From Planctomycetota bacterium (GTDB lineage: Bacteria > Planctomycetota > UBA8742 > UBA2392), in the NCBI GenBank assembly GCA_022071975.1, contig JAJVIO010000085.1, positions 1-38,782 on the forward strand: a DNA stretch of 38,782 bases. Direction: 5' to 3'. Below the pieces are notes generated by a model. It was not told the DNA's origin. It made no database searches and saw only the letters and a list, made by a program, of their open reading frames with translations. Of this stretch, positions 1 through 8,900 are shown piece by piece. Positions within the stretch are counted from its first letter, which is position 1, and each line of letters starts with the position of its first letter. The position numbers were made by a program, and so were the translations under genes.

Positions 1-2
1 CG

Positions 3-1484
3 GGCTACGACCCGATCGCGGGTACCACAAGCTATACGGACTTCAGCGCCTTCAGCGCAGCCTACATCGGCATGCAGCTGTTCCCGGAGACGGACACCTA
101 CCCGAACGTTAGCTTCACGATCATAGACGTGCCCAACAGCAACACGGTGGTGGTGCAAGGCGACACCAGCGCCTACGGCACGAGCGCGGGCGACCCGTAC
201 ACCATCGCCGAGCGCTGCTGGCGCTATGACTCGGTCAACGACGAGAGCGACTACTTCGACGCGGACGCCAGCTTCGCGGCCTTCATGGTGGGCTGGACGT
301 TTGTGCCGGATATCAGCAAGCCGTGCTACCTGCCGGTGATCGCCGTGGACGCTGAGAACGGCAGCATCACGGTGAAGGGCGACGCAAGCGGCCTGGCCGC
401 GCCCCTGACGGATCGCTACCACCTGATCCCGCCCGCAGGCGTGGCCAGAAGCACAGGAGCGTACGCCAAGCCCGAAGACGCCGGCGACTCAACCTGGAAC
501 GGCACAGGAAGCTACGACGACCCAGGCGCAAAGTGGCTCTGGAGCGGCTACCTGTACGTCACGCCTCAAGTAGGCCACGAAGTCAGCGGAACCACCTACG
601 GAGCCCAATCAGGCACCAACCACCTCGGCCAATACCACTGCTGGAACCGCGAATACAGCGTCTACCTAAGCAGATGGACCACCCCCGACCCTGTGATGCA
701 GTACCCGAATCTGTACAGCTACGTGGGCGAGTCCCCCCTGGGACAAACTGACTCATCAGGATTGTCCGGGGGATATGTAATCGAGCATTCCGACTGCCCC
801 GCTGACTATGATGAGTGTTTCGAGGACCTGTCCGCATGTCTCCAAGTCGGAATCACTATGGCGAAGCAAGCACTACTGGCGTTCATTGCTGGTGCAGCAG
901 GACCACCGCAGTCGCTAGGTGAACTAGCGGCCGGTCCGTTAGCTATGAACTTCGCAACAAAGGCGACTGCATTGGCCGTACTTGCGAAGCTCTTGGTTCT
1001 TGAGGAAGAATACCTGCTAGATGAAGACCTATCTTTTGAATGTCACTGCTGTATCGGCAGCAGGTACGGTGCCTTTGCCAGACGAATTGAAGATAAGAAG
1101 TTACGAAAGAAGCTGGGCGCAATTGACGACGAGATCAATGTTTGCCCGAGATTCTTTGAGAGGTCTTGCGCCAAGATGGCGGCTCTGATTTTTCACGAGA
1201 TCACGCACATCGTTGTAGAGGTAGATACCGATGACTTGGCCTACGACGGCGAAACGGGAGCTATCGGAAGCGGCAGCGATAATCCGGATACGCCCTACAC
1301 TTGGCCCACTCTCCCGCCAAATGAGCGAATCAACAACGCTGACAGTTGGGAGCGATTCATTGAGCCATTTATGGCTGGATGCACATGCGATTGTGCGGTT
1401 CCGAAGGGAGATGTTGGAGGATGTTACGACCAGAGCAAGAAAACACACGTCAAGTGCCCGCCTCGGGATGGCTGGCAGGACTGA
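3..1484 (+). CDS. Rhs-family protein, C-terminal part, with zinc metalloprotease-like effector tip (5' end outside window)
   Basis: The frame is open at the left edge, so only the C-terminal part is present. About 220 residues are almost identical to the core end of the giant Rhs protein on the other strand (shared stretches include SGTTYGAQSGTNHLGQYHCW), followed by the core-boundary motif RWTTPDPV. After that the sequence is unrelated to the other copy, as expected for a variable Rhs tip. The tip is cysteine-rich and contains HEITH (bases 1194-1208), an HExxH zinc site, followed about 45 residues later by NNADSWERF. That resembles the NAD(S/N)Y-type motif of aspzincin/M35 Lys-specific metallo-endopeptidases. 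The cysteines (DCPADYDEC, FECHCC, GCTCDC) suggest a disulfide-bonded extracellular domain. In Rhs systems the tip is the delivered toxin. The coupled lipoprotein gene downstream supports a toxin-immunity pair. The Rhs call is secure; the protease family call is moderately sure. Confidence 0.85.
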   Translation, partial: GYDPIAGTTSYTDFSAFSAAYIGMQLFPETDTYPNVSFTIIDVPNSNTVVVQGDTSAYGTSAGDPYTIAERCWRYDSVNDESDYFDADASFAAFMVGWTFVPDISKPCYLPVIAVDAENGSITVKGDASGLAAPLTDRYHLIPPAGVARSTGAYAKPEDAGDSTWNGTGSYDDPGAKWLWSGYLYVTPQVGHEVSGTTYGAQSGTNHLGQYHCWNREYSVYLSRWTTPDPVMQYPNLYSYVGESPLGQTDSSGLSGGYVIEHSDCPADYDECFEDLSACLQVGITMAKQALLAFIAGAAGPPQSLGELAAGPLAMNFATKATALAVLAKLLVLEEEYLLDEDLSFECHCCIGSRYGAFARRIEDKKLRKKLGAIDDEINVCPRFFERSCAKMAALIFHEITHIVVEVDTDDLAYDGETGAIGSGSDNPDTPYTWPTLPPNERINNADSWERFIEPFMAGCTCDCAVPKGDVGGCYDQSKKTHVKCPPRDGWQD

Positions 1485-1960
1485 TGCGATTGACCATGAG
1501 CCGAACCATCCTCACGTGTATCGCATTCAGTTTGCTAGCCCTCGTGGCAGCGTGCACTACGACCGCGCACTCCAAGACTTTCATTCCTGAGGTTAAACCC
1601 GCAGAGTCGCCGCTTACGTCAAGCGGAAACCTCGATTGGCCCACTGAAGGGCGATGGGTAGAGTTCGTTCTTGATAGAGATGGCGTCGCGGTTGGCGACG
1701 CAACTTTTTGGAGCATTCGGTTCTATGTCCTCCCAGACGGCTCAATCAAGCAGGCTGTAGAGAAACGGGACCTTCGCGAATCGAGTCTCGTCGTCGAACT
1801 TGTAGACGGCGATGGCGAAGCCACTTACAGGTTGTCAGGAAGCAACTTGAGTGAGTGGGGATTTACATTCGCGGAAGCCACCCTGAGTGACGAAGAACGC
1901 GTCCTAGTTCTAACCTACGAACCCGAATGGGGACCTACGTGGATCATCCACTGCGACTGA
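1484..1960 (+). CDS. Small lipoprotein, probable immunity protein of the Rhs metalloprotease tip
   Basis: This 158-residue protein has a short positively charged N-terminus, a hydrophobic helix and the lipobox LVAAC (Cys24), with Thr at +2, consistent with outer-membrane sorting. The mature part is about 135 residues, acidic and probably beta-rich (RWVEFVLDRDG, WSIRFYVLPDG). I do not recognise a family. The ATG at 1484 is chosen because it overlaps the upstream stop as TGATG and is preceded by an AGGA Shine-Dalgarno sequence; ATG 1496 would still keep the signal peptide. One-base overlap with a polymorphic-toxin gene is the usual immunity-gene arrangement. A lipid-anchored periplasmic immunity protein would suit an extracytoplasmic metalloprotease toxin. 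The immunity role is inferred from position, not from homology. Confidence 0.7.
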   Translation: MRLTMSRTILTCIAFSLLALVAACTTTAHSKTFIPEVKPAESPLTSSGNLDWPTEGRWVEFVLDRDGVAVGDATFWSIRFYVLPDGSIKQAVEKRDLRESSLVVELVDGDGEATYRLSGSNLSEWGFTFAEATLSDEERVLVLTYEPEWGPTWIIHCD

Positions 1961-2090
1961 AACAATCCCCTAACAGGTCGTTGAAATAGCAGTTCTCGGT
2001 GGCTTGGCTCTTCGGTTCCTGGGTCGTTCTTATTGAGTAGCTTATTTTCTCTGGTTGCCGGCGGACGGGTTTTTGCCCAGTCGCCTAGCT

Positions 2091-2378
2091 TCAGGCGACG
2101 CCCAGGTTGCTCAACCTGAGCAGGTTGTAGGCCGCGCCTGATGCCAGAAGGTACAGCTTGGTCTTCCACCGCCCGATGAACTTCGTTCGCTTCAGTCCCG
2201 CCACTTCCTTGCCCCAGCCGATCACCTTCTCGATACCCTTCCTACATCGCTGGCTGGCGGTCCAGCCTCTTGGCTTTCGACCCTTGTGCCCGGCGATGTG
2301 CTGCGCGACTCCCAGTTTCTCCAGCTCCTTCGTGTGCTCCGGCCCCCTGTAGCCCGCGTCCTCGCCCAGCGTCTTCGG
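2091..2378 (-). pseudogene. C-terminal fragment of an IS5/IS1182-like transposase
   Basis: About 95 codons on the minus strand read DAGYRGPEHTKELEKLG, then RKGIEKVIGWGKEVAGLKRT and LYLLASGAAYNLLRLSNL. This matches the end of DDE transposases of the IS5/IS1182 kind: the RKxIEExFGWxK motif carrying the catalytic Glu, then the AAAYNLxRL tail. The N-terminal two thirds and the first catalytic Asp are absent. The frame runs on without a stop into a mini-IS66 element (2410-2617) and an unrelated integrase fragment. The long open frame at 2091-2798 is therefore a chance mosaic of three elements, not one gene. Confidence 0.7.
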
Positions 2379-2409
2379 CCATATGCGGTGTCGCTTCCTC
2401 ACGTGCTTG

Positions 2410-2617
2410 GTATCTGTTCGACGAAGCACACCTTGACGGGACAGAACGTCGGTTCTCGGCCGTGTTCGTCGTTGACACTGTTGACTGAGCCAGTTGCCGG
2501 GTAGCAGGTTGGGCTGCTCTGACAGATGCGTCGTTGCGATGCGGGCTACGACGTCTCTGAGCCAGGTCCGAGAAAGACGGTTTTGTCCCGTCAAGGTGTA
2601 CTTTGTCGAACAGATAC
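2410..2617 (-). mobile_element. 208-bp mini-IS66 remnant with two right-end-like termini
   Basis: Both ends begin GTATCTGTTCGAC (reading inward) and continue through AAG-ACACCTTGACGGGACA, the signature of the right end of the intact IS66 element at 2817-5522. The left terminus leads into about 100 bp matching the last codons of tnpC (protein LRDVVARIATTHLSEQPNLL against LRDVVTRIAAVRLSELPNLL in the full element). No transposase is encoded. The bases flanking the two ends (CGTGCTTG and GATCTTTC) do not form a target-site duplication. Confidence 0.7.
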
Positions 2618-2618
2618 G

Positions 2619-2798
2619 ATCTTTCGGCTTCAACCGTGGCCGGCCAGTCGATGCCTGCAAGAGAGCGAGCTGATGGCGTAGAGCTGCGTTCTCCATCACG
2701 AGGGTCGTTTTTCCGCAGATAATCAAGCGAAGCGCGGCCATCACCAAGAACATCATCTCGTCGCCCCACCAGGTTGTGGGGCATGAGACAACCATCAC
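2619..2798 (-). pseudogene. N-terminal fragment of an integrase-type transposase
   Basis: The roughly 60 codons include LVMENAALRHQLALLQ and RPRLKPKDR. This is the N-terminal signature LENLALRxQLAxLQ...RPRLxxxDR of rve-type integrase/transposases. The gene is cut off right after this motif where the mini-IS66 element begins, so no catalytic core remains. Together with the IS5-like and IS66 pieces it shows repeated insertion at one site. Confidence 0.6.
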
Positions 2799-2892
2799 TG
2801 GTGGCGATGGAAAGACGTATCTGTTCGGCCAAGCACACCTTGTCGTAGGTTGAGGTTGTTTTCATGTTCGCCGGTCTTTGGGGAGGTCGGTG

Positions 2893-3324
2893 ATGACTCG
2901 GCGCGGCGATCGGTCTTTGGAGAAGGAAGCGTTTTGGAGGCTGGCTGTTGAAGAGTGGAAGACGGCCGGCACTACGATCCGAGAATTCTGTCGTAGCAAC
3001 GGACTCAAGGAATCGGCCTTCTACTTCTGGCGGCGGGAACTGGCCAGGCGTGCCGGGTTGCCTGCCCTGAGTACGGCCGAAGGGCCAGCCGCGGAGGCCA
3101 AAGTCCGAAGGACGGGTAGGACCCGCGAGAACTCCCAAGCCGGTCAGGCGCCTTCACCGACAGCTATGATCTTGCCTCTCACGCTGCGTTCGCACGAGAC
3201 TGCGGCGGCCGGGGGCGGGGAGTCCGGTTCCATCGAGATCGTCGTAGGTGGTCATCGTCTGCGGGTCTCGCCAGGTTTTGACGAAGAGACCCTGAAGCGC
3301 CTTCTGCGCATGCTCGCCGCATGA
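2893..3324 (+). CDS. tnpA: IS66 accessory protein TnpA
   Basis: This 143-residue protein is an IS66 OrfA-type product. A helix-turn-helix of the transposase-8 type sits near the N-terminus (FWRLAVEEWKTAGTTIREFC then RSNGLKESAFYFWRRELARR), and the C-terminus has IEIVVGGHRLRVSPGFDEET, typical of TnpA. It probably binds the element's ends and is needed with TnpB for transposition. ATG 2893 is chosen over the in-frame TTG upstream because GGGGAGG lies just before it. The stop overlaps the tnpB start as ATGA, suggesting translational coupling. The frame is intact. Confidence 0.85.
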   Translation: MTRRGDRSLEKEAFWRLAVEEWKTAGTTIREFCRSNGLKESAFYFWRRELARRAGLPALSTAEGPAAEAKVRRTGRTRENSQAGQAPSPTAMILPLTLRSHETAAAGGGESGSIEIVVGGHRLRVSPGFDEETLKRLLRMLAA

Positions 3325-3704
3325 TCGGGCTGCCTCCGAGCACCCGCGTGTTTCTCTGCCTGCCGCCCACCGACATGCGCAAGAGCTTCGATGGCCTGGC
3401 CGCGCTGGCCGTGGACGTGGTACGACAGGAGCCCCTCTCCGGCCATCTTTTCGTCTTCCGCAACCGCCGTGAGGATCGCATCAAGGTGCTGTACTGGGAC
3501 CGCACGGGCTTCTGCCTGTTCTACAAGCGCCTGGAGCAAGGCACCTTCCGCTTCCCCGGCCGAATGACTACGACGGCTGCAGACGCGGTCTCCGCCGGCG
3601 AGATTGACGCGGCCGAGCTGGCTCTGATCCTCGAAGGCATCGACCTCAACGACGCGGTACGCCGCAAGCGCTACCGTGTGGCCGGTGGTACGAACGGCCT
3701 GTGA
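3321..3704 (+). CDS. tnpB: IS66 family accessory protein TnpB
   Basis: The 127-residue protein has the unmistakable IS66 Orf2 signature: TDMRKSFDGLAALAV, then FVFRNRREDRIKVLYWDRTG, FCLFYKRLEQGTFRFP and a short C-terminal tail. Family members are about 115-120 residues, so this one is full length. The start overlaps the end of tnpA by 4 bases. Its biochemical role is unresolved, but IS66 members require it together with TnpA. Intact. Confidence 0.93.
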   Translation: MIGLPPSTRVFLCLPPTDMRKSFDGLAALAVDVVRQEPLSGHLFVFRNRREDRIKVLYWDRTGFCLFYKRLEQGTFRFPGRMTTTAADAVSAGEIDAAELALILEGIDLNDAVRRKRYRVAGGTNGL

Positions 3705-3770
3705 TTTGACTGTGGCGTAGGTGTGTTTTTCGCGCGAAGCCCGCATCCGCGGCACACGGTATCCTCCACC

Positions 3771-5459
3771 ATGCCGCCCGAGATCCCTTCCCGCGAGCCG
3801 TCCGACCTCGAAGAGGCCAAAGCCCTGATCGAAGCCCTCAAGGGCCTGGTCATGAACCTCTACGACGAGAAGGAGACGCTCAAGCACCGGCTTCAACTCC
3901 TGCTGCGGGACCGGTTCGGCCGCCGCTCCGAGAAGTTCGCACCCGGCCAGGGACTGCTCGACTTCCCCGGCCTGAAGGAAGCCCTGGCCGCTGCGGGCTT
4001 GGACGCCGGAGACCTGGACGCAAGCGAAGACAACGACCAGGAAGCGGAAAGCGGCAAACGCCACGGTCGTCGCAGGCTGCCTGAAGACATGCCGCGAGAG
4101 GTGATCGACTACGACCTGGCCGATGACGACAGGACCTGCGACGAGTGCGGAGCCGAGCTGACCGCCATCGGTGAAGAGACCAGCGAGCAACTCGAATACA
4201 TGCCTGCCACCTTCAAGGTCCTGCGGCACAGGCGACTCAAGTACGCCTGCAGAGCCTGTGGATGCTGCGTGAAAGTGGCGGAGCGGCCGGATACCCCCGT
4301 GCTCAAGGGCTTTGCGGGCCCCGGCCTGCTGGCCAACACGCTGATCGCCAAGTACGACGACCACCTGCCCCTGAACCGGCAGGAAGAGATCATCCGCCGC
4401 CACGGCGTCGAGCTCAACCGCAGCACCCTGTGCGGCTGGGTACGACAGACCTGCGAGCTGCTGCAGCCCCTGGTGGACCTGATGCGGGAGCGGGTGCTGC
4501 AAAGCCGGGTGATCCAGACCGACGACACGCACGTGAACTTCCAGCTCGGAAAGCGCGGCCGTAGTGACTGCGGCGACCTGGAGGGAGACAGCGACGGCGA
4601 GGCCAACCCGTCCAGCAAGTCCAAACGTAAGCTGATCAAGAAGGGCTACTGCTGGGTGTACCTGGGGGACGAAGAGAATCCCTACTGCGTCTTCGACTTC
4701 ACGCCCGATCGTACCCGCGCCGGGCCTCTGCGCTTTCTCAATCACGCGCCGCCGGATGAGCCACTGGTGGGCGCGCCCAGGCCACAAGCCTGGCGGGGTT
4801 ACCTGCAGGCGGATGCGTACTCGGGCTACGACGAGGTCTTCAAGGGCAAGGACGACGCGGGAGCGCCTCTCGTAGTCGAGGTCGCCTGCTGGGCCCACGC
4901 CCGACGCAAGTTCTACGACGCCCTGAACAGCAGGGACCGACAGCTCGCGGAAGAGGTGCTGGCGTTGATCGGCCGTCTGTACCACGTGGAGAAGGACATC
5001 AGGGATGACCGCAGCGATTGCGAGGCGGTCAGCTACGACAACGTTGCCGAAGTCCGCAACCAGGAGGCGAAGCCGCTGCTGGAGGCCATTGCGGCCTGGT
5101 TGGAGCAGTACCAGCCCCGCGTGCTTCCCAAGAGCCCGCTGGGAGAAGCGATCTCATATGCACGAGGCAACTGGACGGCTCTGACACGCTACACCGAGCA
5201 GGGGTATCTGAGCATCGACAACAACGCCAGCGAGCGGGCGCTGAGAAACGTTGTCGTAGGCCGCAAGAACTGGCTGTTCGCCGGCAGCGAGGCGGGAGGC
5301 CAGTGGGCCGCCAGCGCCTACACACTGATCGAGTCAGCCAAGCGCTGCGGCGCGAACCCCTGGACATGGCTCAGAGATGTCGTAACCCGCATCGCTGCGG
5401 TCCGTCTCTCCGAGCTGCCAAACCTGCTACCCGACAACTGGCTCAGTCAACAGTCGTAG
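3771..5459 (+). CDS. tnpC: IS66 DDE transposase TnpC
   Basis: The 562-residue transposase is full length for the family. Order of parts: a coiled N-terminal region (LEEAKALIEALKGLVMNLYD); the RDRFGRRSEKF motif; a zinc-binding segment (CDECGAEL and CRACGCC); then the catalytic core with QTDDTHV, LQADAYSGYD and IDNNASERALR, matching the D, D and E of the IS66 DDE domain; and a C-terminal WLRDVVTRIAAVRLSEL segment. ATG 3771 is preferred to GTG 3723 because MPPEIPSREPSDL is the usual type of IS66 N-terminus. A 66-base gap separates it from tnpB. Copies of its 3' end lie inverted at 2410-2617. Probably active, since no key residue looks lost. Confidence 0.92.
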   Translation: MPPEIPSREPSDLEEAKALIEALKGLVMNLYDEKETLKHRLQLLLRDRFGRRSEKFAPGQGLLDFPGLKEALAAAGLDAGDLDASEDNDQEAESGKRHGRRRLPEDMPREVIDYDLADDDRTCDECGAELTAIGEETSEQLEYMPATFKVLRHRRLKYACRACGCCVKVAERPDTPVLKGFAGPGLLANTLIAKYDDHLPLNRQEEIIRRHGVELNRSTLCGWVRQTCELLQPLVDLMRERVLQSRVIQTDDTHVNFQLGKRGRSDCGDLEGDSDGEANPSSKSKRKLIKKGYCWVYLGDEENPYCVFDFTPDRTRAGPLRFLNHAPPDEPLVGAPRPQAWRGYLQADAYSGYDEVFKGKDDAGAPLVVEVACWAHARRKFYDALNSRDRQLAEEVLALIGRLYHVEKDIRDDRSDCEAVSYDNVAEVRNQEAKPLLEAIAAWLEQYQPRVLPKSPLGEAISYARGNWTALTRYTEQGYLSIDNNASERALRNVVVGRKNWLFAGSEAGGQWAASAYTLIESAKRCGANPWTWLRDVVTRIAAVRLSELPNLLPDNWLSQQS

Positions 5460-5522
5460 ACGACGAACACGTCCGAGAACCGACGTTCTGTCCCGTCAAG
5501 GTGTGCTTCGTCGAACAGATAC

Positions 5523-5905
5523 ACGTGTTGCGAACACTTAGTCGAATGAACGCTTACTCTTTCATCGACCGTCCGAGTCGATCAAGTTTTCCTTCAATTA
5601 CATTAATGCGCTTACGTATAACGACTAGCATATACAACCATAGCCAAAACTGGAAGATAGTGAGCGCTGCTGTAAGTATTACAATCTGCTCTAGGTCTGA
5701 CACTTACGGCTCCTGGTGTCACTCACCGGCACCGCAAAGGGTTAGGTAAGGGACATTCTGTTGTTACGAAGTGAGTCCTGACCGTGCACCCGTAGCGACA
5801 ATCAGCCGAAGGCGCGCGGCGTTCGACAAGGTGCTGCGGTTTTCTCCACCGATGGACACACCCTCCTCCCCTCAACCTTAGCTCGCTAGGCATCCCAATT
5901 GAAAC
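5523..5905. other. Gene-free gap between IS66 and the giant Rhs gene
   Basis: These 383 bases hold no credible coding frame on either strand. This is where an immunity gene for the giant Rhs protein would be expected (downstream of its stop on the minus strand). None is visible, and the IS66 insertion begins here. It is locally more AT-rich than its surroundings around 5570-5700. No clear terminator hairpin was seen. Confidence 0.5.
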
Positions 5906-8900
5906 CTAATCCGGAATCAGCTTTCCGCAAACCTCCGCACACTCCTTCTTAGCTTTGTCACGCGGCACTAAGCGTCCTCCAACTGCCGCGCTCAGTGCAG
6001 CCATACAGTCAAGTTCACATGACGCGCGTCTGACGGCCGGGCGCTCAAGTGGATAGTCATTTATTTTTGTCGGATCAAACCAAGGGGCTGGTCCGTCCCC
6101 AGTGCTAACCCCGGTCTCCCAATCGTGGGCTGTCGGGCGTTGAGCGGGCCTATTCTCGTCTTCGTAAAGCTTGTCAAGGTCCGTTTCTGCTCCAACAGGC
6201 TTGACGGTTGGGGATTCGTTAGCTCGCGCAATGTCGTCCGCTTCTGCGATGGATATGCAGTTTAGTTTTTTCAGGAAGTTCAGTGACTTATTAGGGATTG
6301 TCATCCCTGCCTTTTTGGCAATAAACAGAAGCAACTTAGACATCAGTGTTGCCGACGCGGATCCTCCAACAGAGATAATGCCCCACTTCAACAGTTGTTT
6401 CTCCAACCATGGTCCGATTGCGTACGCCGTGACGGGTGCTGCAACGCACCCGATGAGAGCTGAGAGAATGACAGAACACCAGTCGGTGTCCTTCCAGCGG
6501 GCCTTAGAGCCTCCACTAGAACAGGTTCCCGATGCCCAGTCCCAAGCGTCACCCAAGTGTTGAATGGTGTAGTCCAGGGCAGCACCCAGAATAGCTCCAA
6601 TAGCACACTTCCCGAGGGCAGCGGTGGCACTAACCGGCTCCATCCCGGCCGGATCCCTCGATTGACCCGGAGTGGTGCTCACATAATCCAATAAATTCGG
6701 AAGATGGGCCAGCGGGTCCGGTGTGGTCCACCTTCCTGTGTTGACGTCGAATTCCCGGTTCCAGCAGTGGTATTGGCCGAGGTGGTTGGTGCCTGATTGG
6801 GCGCCGTAGGTGGTCCCGGACACATCGTGGCCTACCTGGGGGGCGACGTAAAGGTAGCCGCTCCAGAGCCACTTCGCGCCTGGGTCGTCGTAGCTGCCGG
6901 TGCCGTTCCAGGTTGAGTCGCCGGCGTCCTCGGGCTTGGCATACGCTCCCGTGCTTCTGGCCACGCCTGCGGGCGGGATCAGGTGGTAGCGGTCGGTGAG
7001 GGGCGAGGCCAGGCCGCTTGCGTCGCCCTTCACCGTGATGCTGCCGTTCTCAGCGTCCACGGCGATCACCGGCAGGTAGCACGGCTTGCTGATGTCCGGC
7101 ACGAAGGTCCAGCCCACCATGTAGCTTGCGAAGCTGGCGTCCGCGTCGAAGTAGTCGCTGGTGTCGGCGCCCGAGTCGTATACCCAGCAGCGCTCCGCGA
7201 TGGTGTACGGGTCGCCCGCGCTCGCGCCGTAGGCGCTGGTGTCGCCCTCCACTACCACCGTGCTGCTGTTGGGCACGTCTATGATCGTGAAGCTCACGTT
7301 CGGGTAGGTGTCCGTCTCGGGGAACAGCTGCATGCCGATGTAGGCCGCGCTGAAGGCGCTGAAGTCCGTATAGCTTGTGGTACCCGCGATCGGGTCGTAG
7401 CCAGCGCCCAGGTCCCACGTGCCGCTGGTGCTGCTGGGGCTCGCCTCAGCTGCGGGCAGGTCGAGCACCTGGAAGCCCTGGGTGGCACTGTTCAGCGCGC
7501 TGTAGATGCTGTCGCTGCCGTCGTCCTGGACCACGATGGTGCTGCTGGTGGTGTCCAGCACCTCGCCGTACAGCAGGCGGTTGCTGGCCGCTTCCGGCCG
7601 TACAACCCGCAGCTCGAGCCCGTTATAGGCGTCGGCCGTGAGCAGCAGGCCGCTGAGTGTAATGGTGGTCTGGCCGGCCGACGGTGTGTCGTTGGCGACA
7701 GAGGAAACAATGCTGTCGGGACAGTCAAGCACGGGCTTGTACCTCACAGTATGCCCGTAGTCAGTATAGGTATAGATGTCCGCAATGGCACCATTTTCAT
7801 CGGTGCAGCCGGCCGTGCTCCCGTGCTGGTTGTGGTGCATGTAGCGCCAGTAGTCGCCGTGGGTGTCGCTGGTTCCGAAGGTGGCCACAATGGCGTTGCC
7901 GGGCCCGCGGCCTGAGGACGGCACAGCCGCCGTGGCCGGGTGCACGGCCGAGCTGGAGCCCGGGCTTTCGACCTCCGGCCCCCAGATGTTGAGCTGGTGG
8001 TCGAGGATGGCGGCCGTATCGGCCTCGTGGGTAATGAGTTCGCCAACGCCGTCCTCGTTGCCCGTGCAGCCGCAGTTGCAGGCGCAGGGAGAGATGTAGC
8101 AGATGTCGTAGACGTCTGGGTTGTAGGACTCGGTCATGCGCCTGCGCTTGCCCTGGTTGTCATAGCTGTAGGTGCGTTCGGGGCTGGTGAGCGCGCTATC
8201 CTTGTCGGTCTTGATGAGCTGGCCTTTGTAGTCATATGCGTGGTACAGGCCGGTGCTGGGGTCGTAGGTGGTCTGCTCGATGGCGTCAAAGGTGTAGCTG
8301 TCGCCGTCCACGGCCGTGTACTGGTTGGTGTCGCTGTTGGCGGTGTAAGAGTAGTCGTAGACGCTGCCGGATGAGTCGTCCGAATCGGCCACGCCCGTAC
8401 TGCCGGAGCGGTTGCCGCGTGGGTCGAGGTTGTAGGCCCGTTTCAGCCCGAACGTGGAGGGCGTGTTGGACTGGTCGGCGTAGGTGGTGAGGGCGGTGCT
8501 GTATAGATCCACGCCAAAGTAGCTGGTGTCGAGGCGCTTGGCCTCGTCATAGCGGTAGACGCTGCCCAGGGCGCCCAAGTGGTCCTCGCGTTCGACCGTG
8601 ACCAGGCCGAGCTCGTCGTAGAGCCGGCCCGAACCGAACAGAATCTCGCCGCTTGATACTCGCGTGTGCTGCACGCTCTCGCAGAAGGGCGTGGCTCCGC
8701 CGCAGCCGCAACCGGAGGCTTCCCACTCGTAGGTGGTGCGCACGCCATTGCCGGCGGTGCGCTCGACCAGACGATGGGGCCCGGCGTAGATGTAGGCTGC
8801 GACCTGGACATTTTCGGTGACGTCGTAGCTGGCGAGGGTGCGGTCAAGTTGGTCCTTCAGGTGCTCGACCCGGTGGCCGTCGCTGTAGATGGTGGCGGTG

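Larger units (their letters stand above)
2817..5522 (+). mobile_element. Complete IS66-family insertion sequence
   Basis: The element is 2706 bp, with terminal inverted repeats. The left end GTATCTGTTCGGCCAAGCAC continues ACCTTG. The right end, reverse-complemented, is GTATCTGTTCGACGAAGCAC followed by ACCTTG, giving 26 bp with 3 mismatches. Inside are the three standard IS66 genes in order tnpA, tnpB, tnpC. The 8-bp flanks (GGAAAGAC and ACGTGTTG) differ, so there is no target duplication, suggesting rearrangement after insertion. The element lies between two inverted copies of an Rhs core segment. Confidence 0.9.

Noticed and set aside
2091..2798. A single 235-codon minus-strand transposase
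   Set aside because: The frame is a chance join of an IS5-like C-terminus, an IS66 mini-element and an integrase N-terminus, each with its own family signature.
3252..4985. A 577-codon minus-strand frame opposite the IS66 genes
   Set aside because: It is antisense to tnpB and tnpC, which have clear family motifs and ribosome sites. High GC makes long antisense frames common here.
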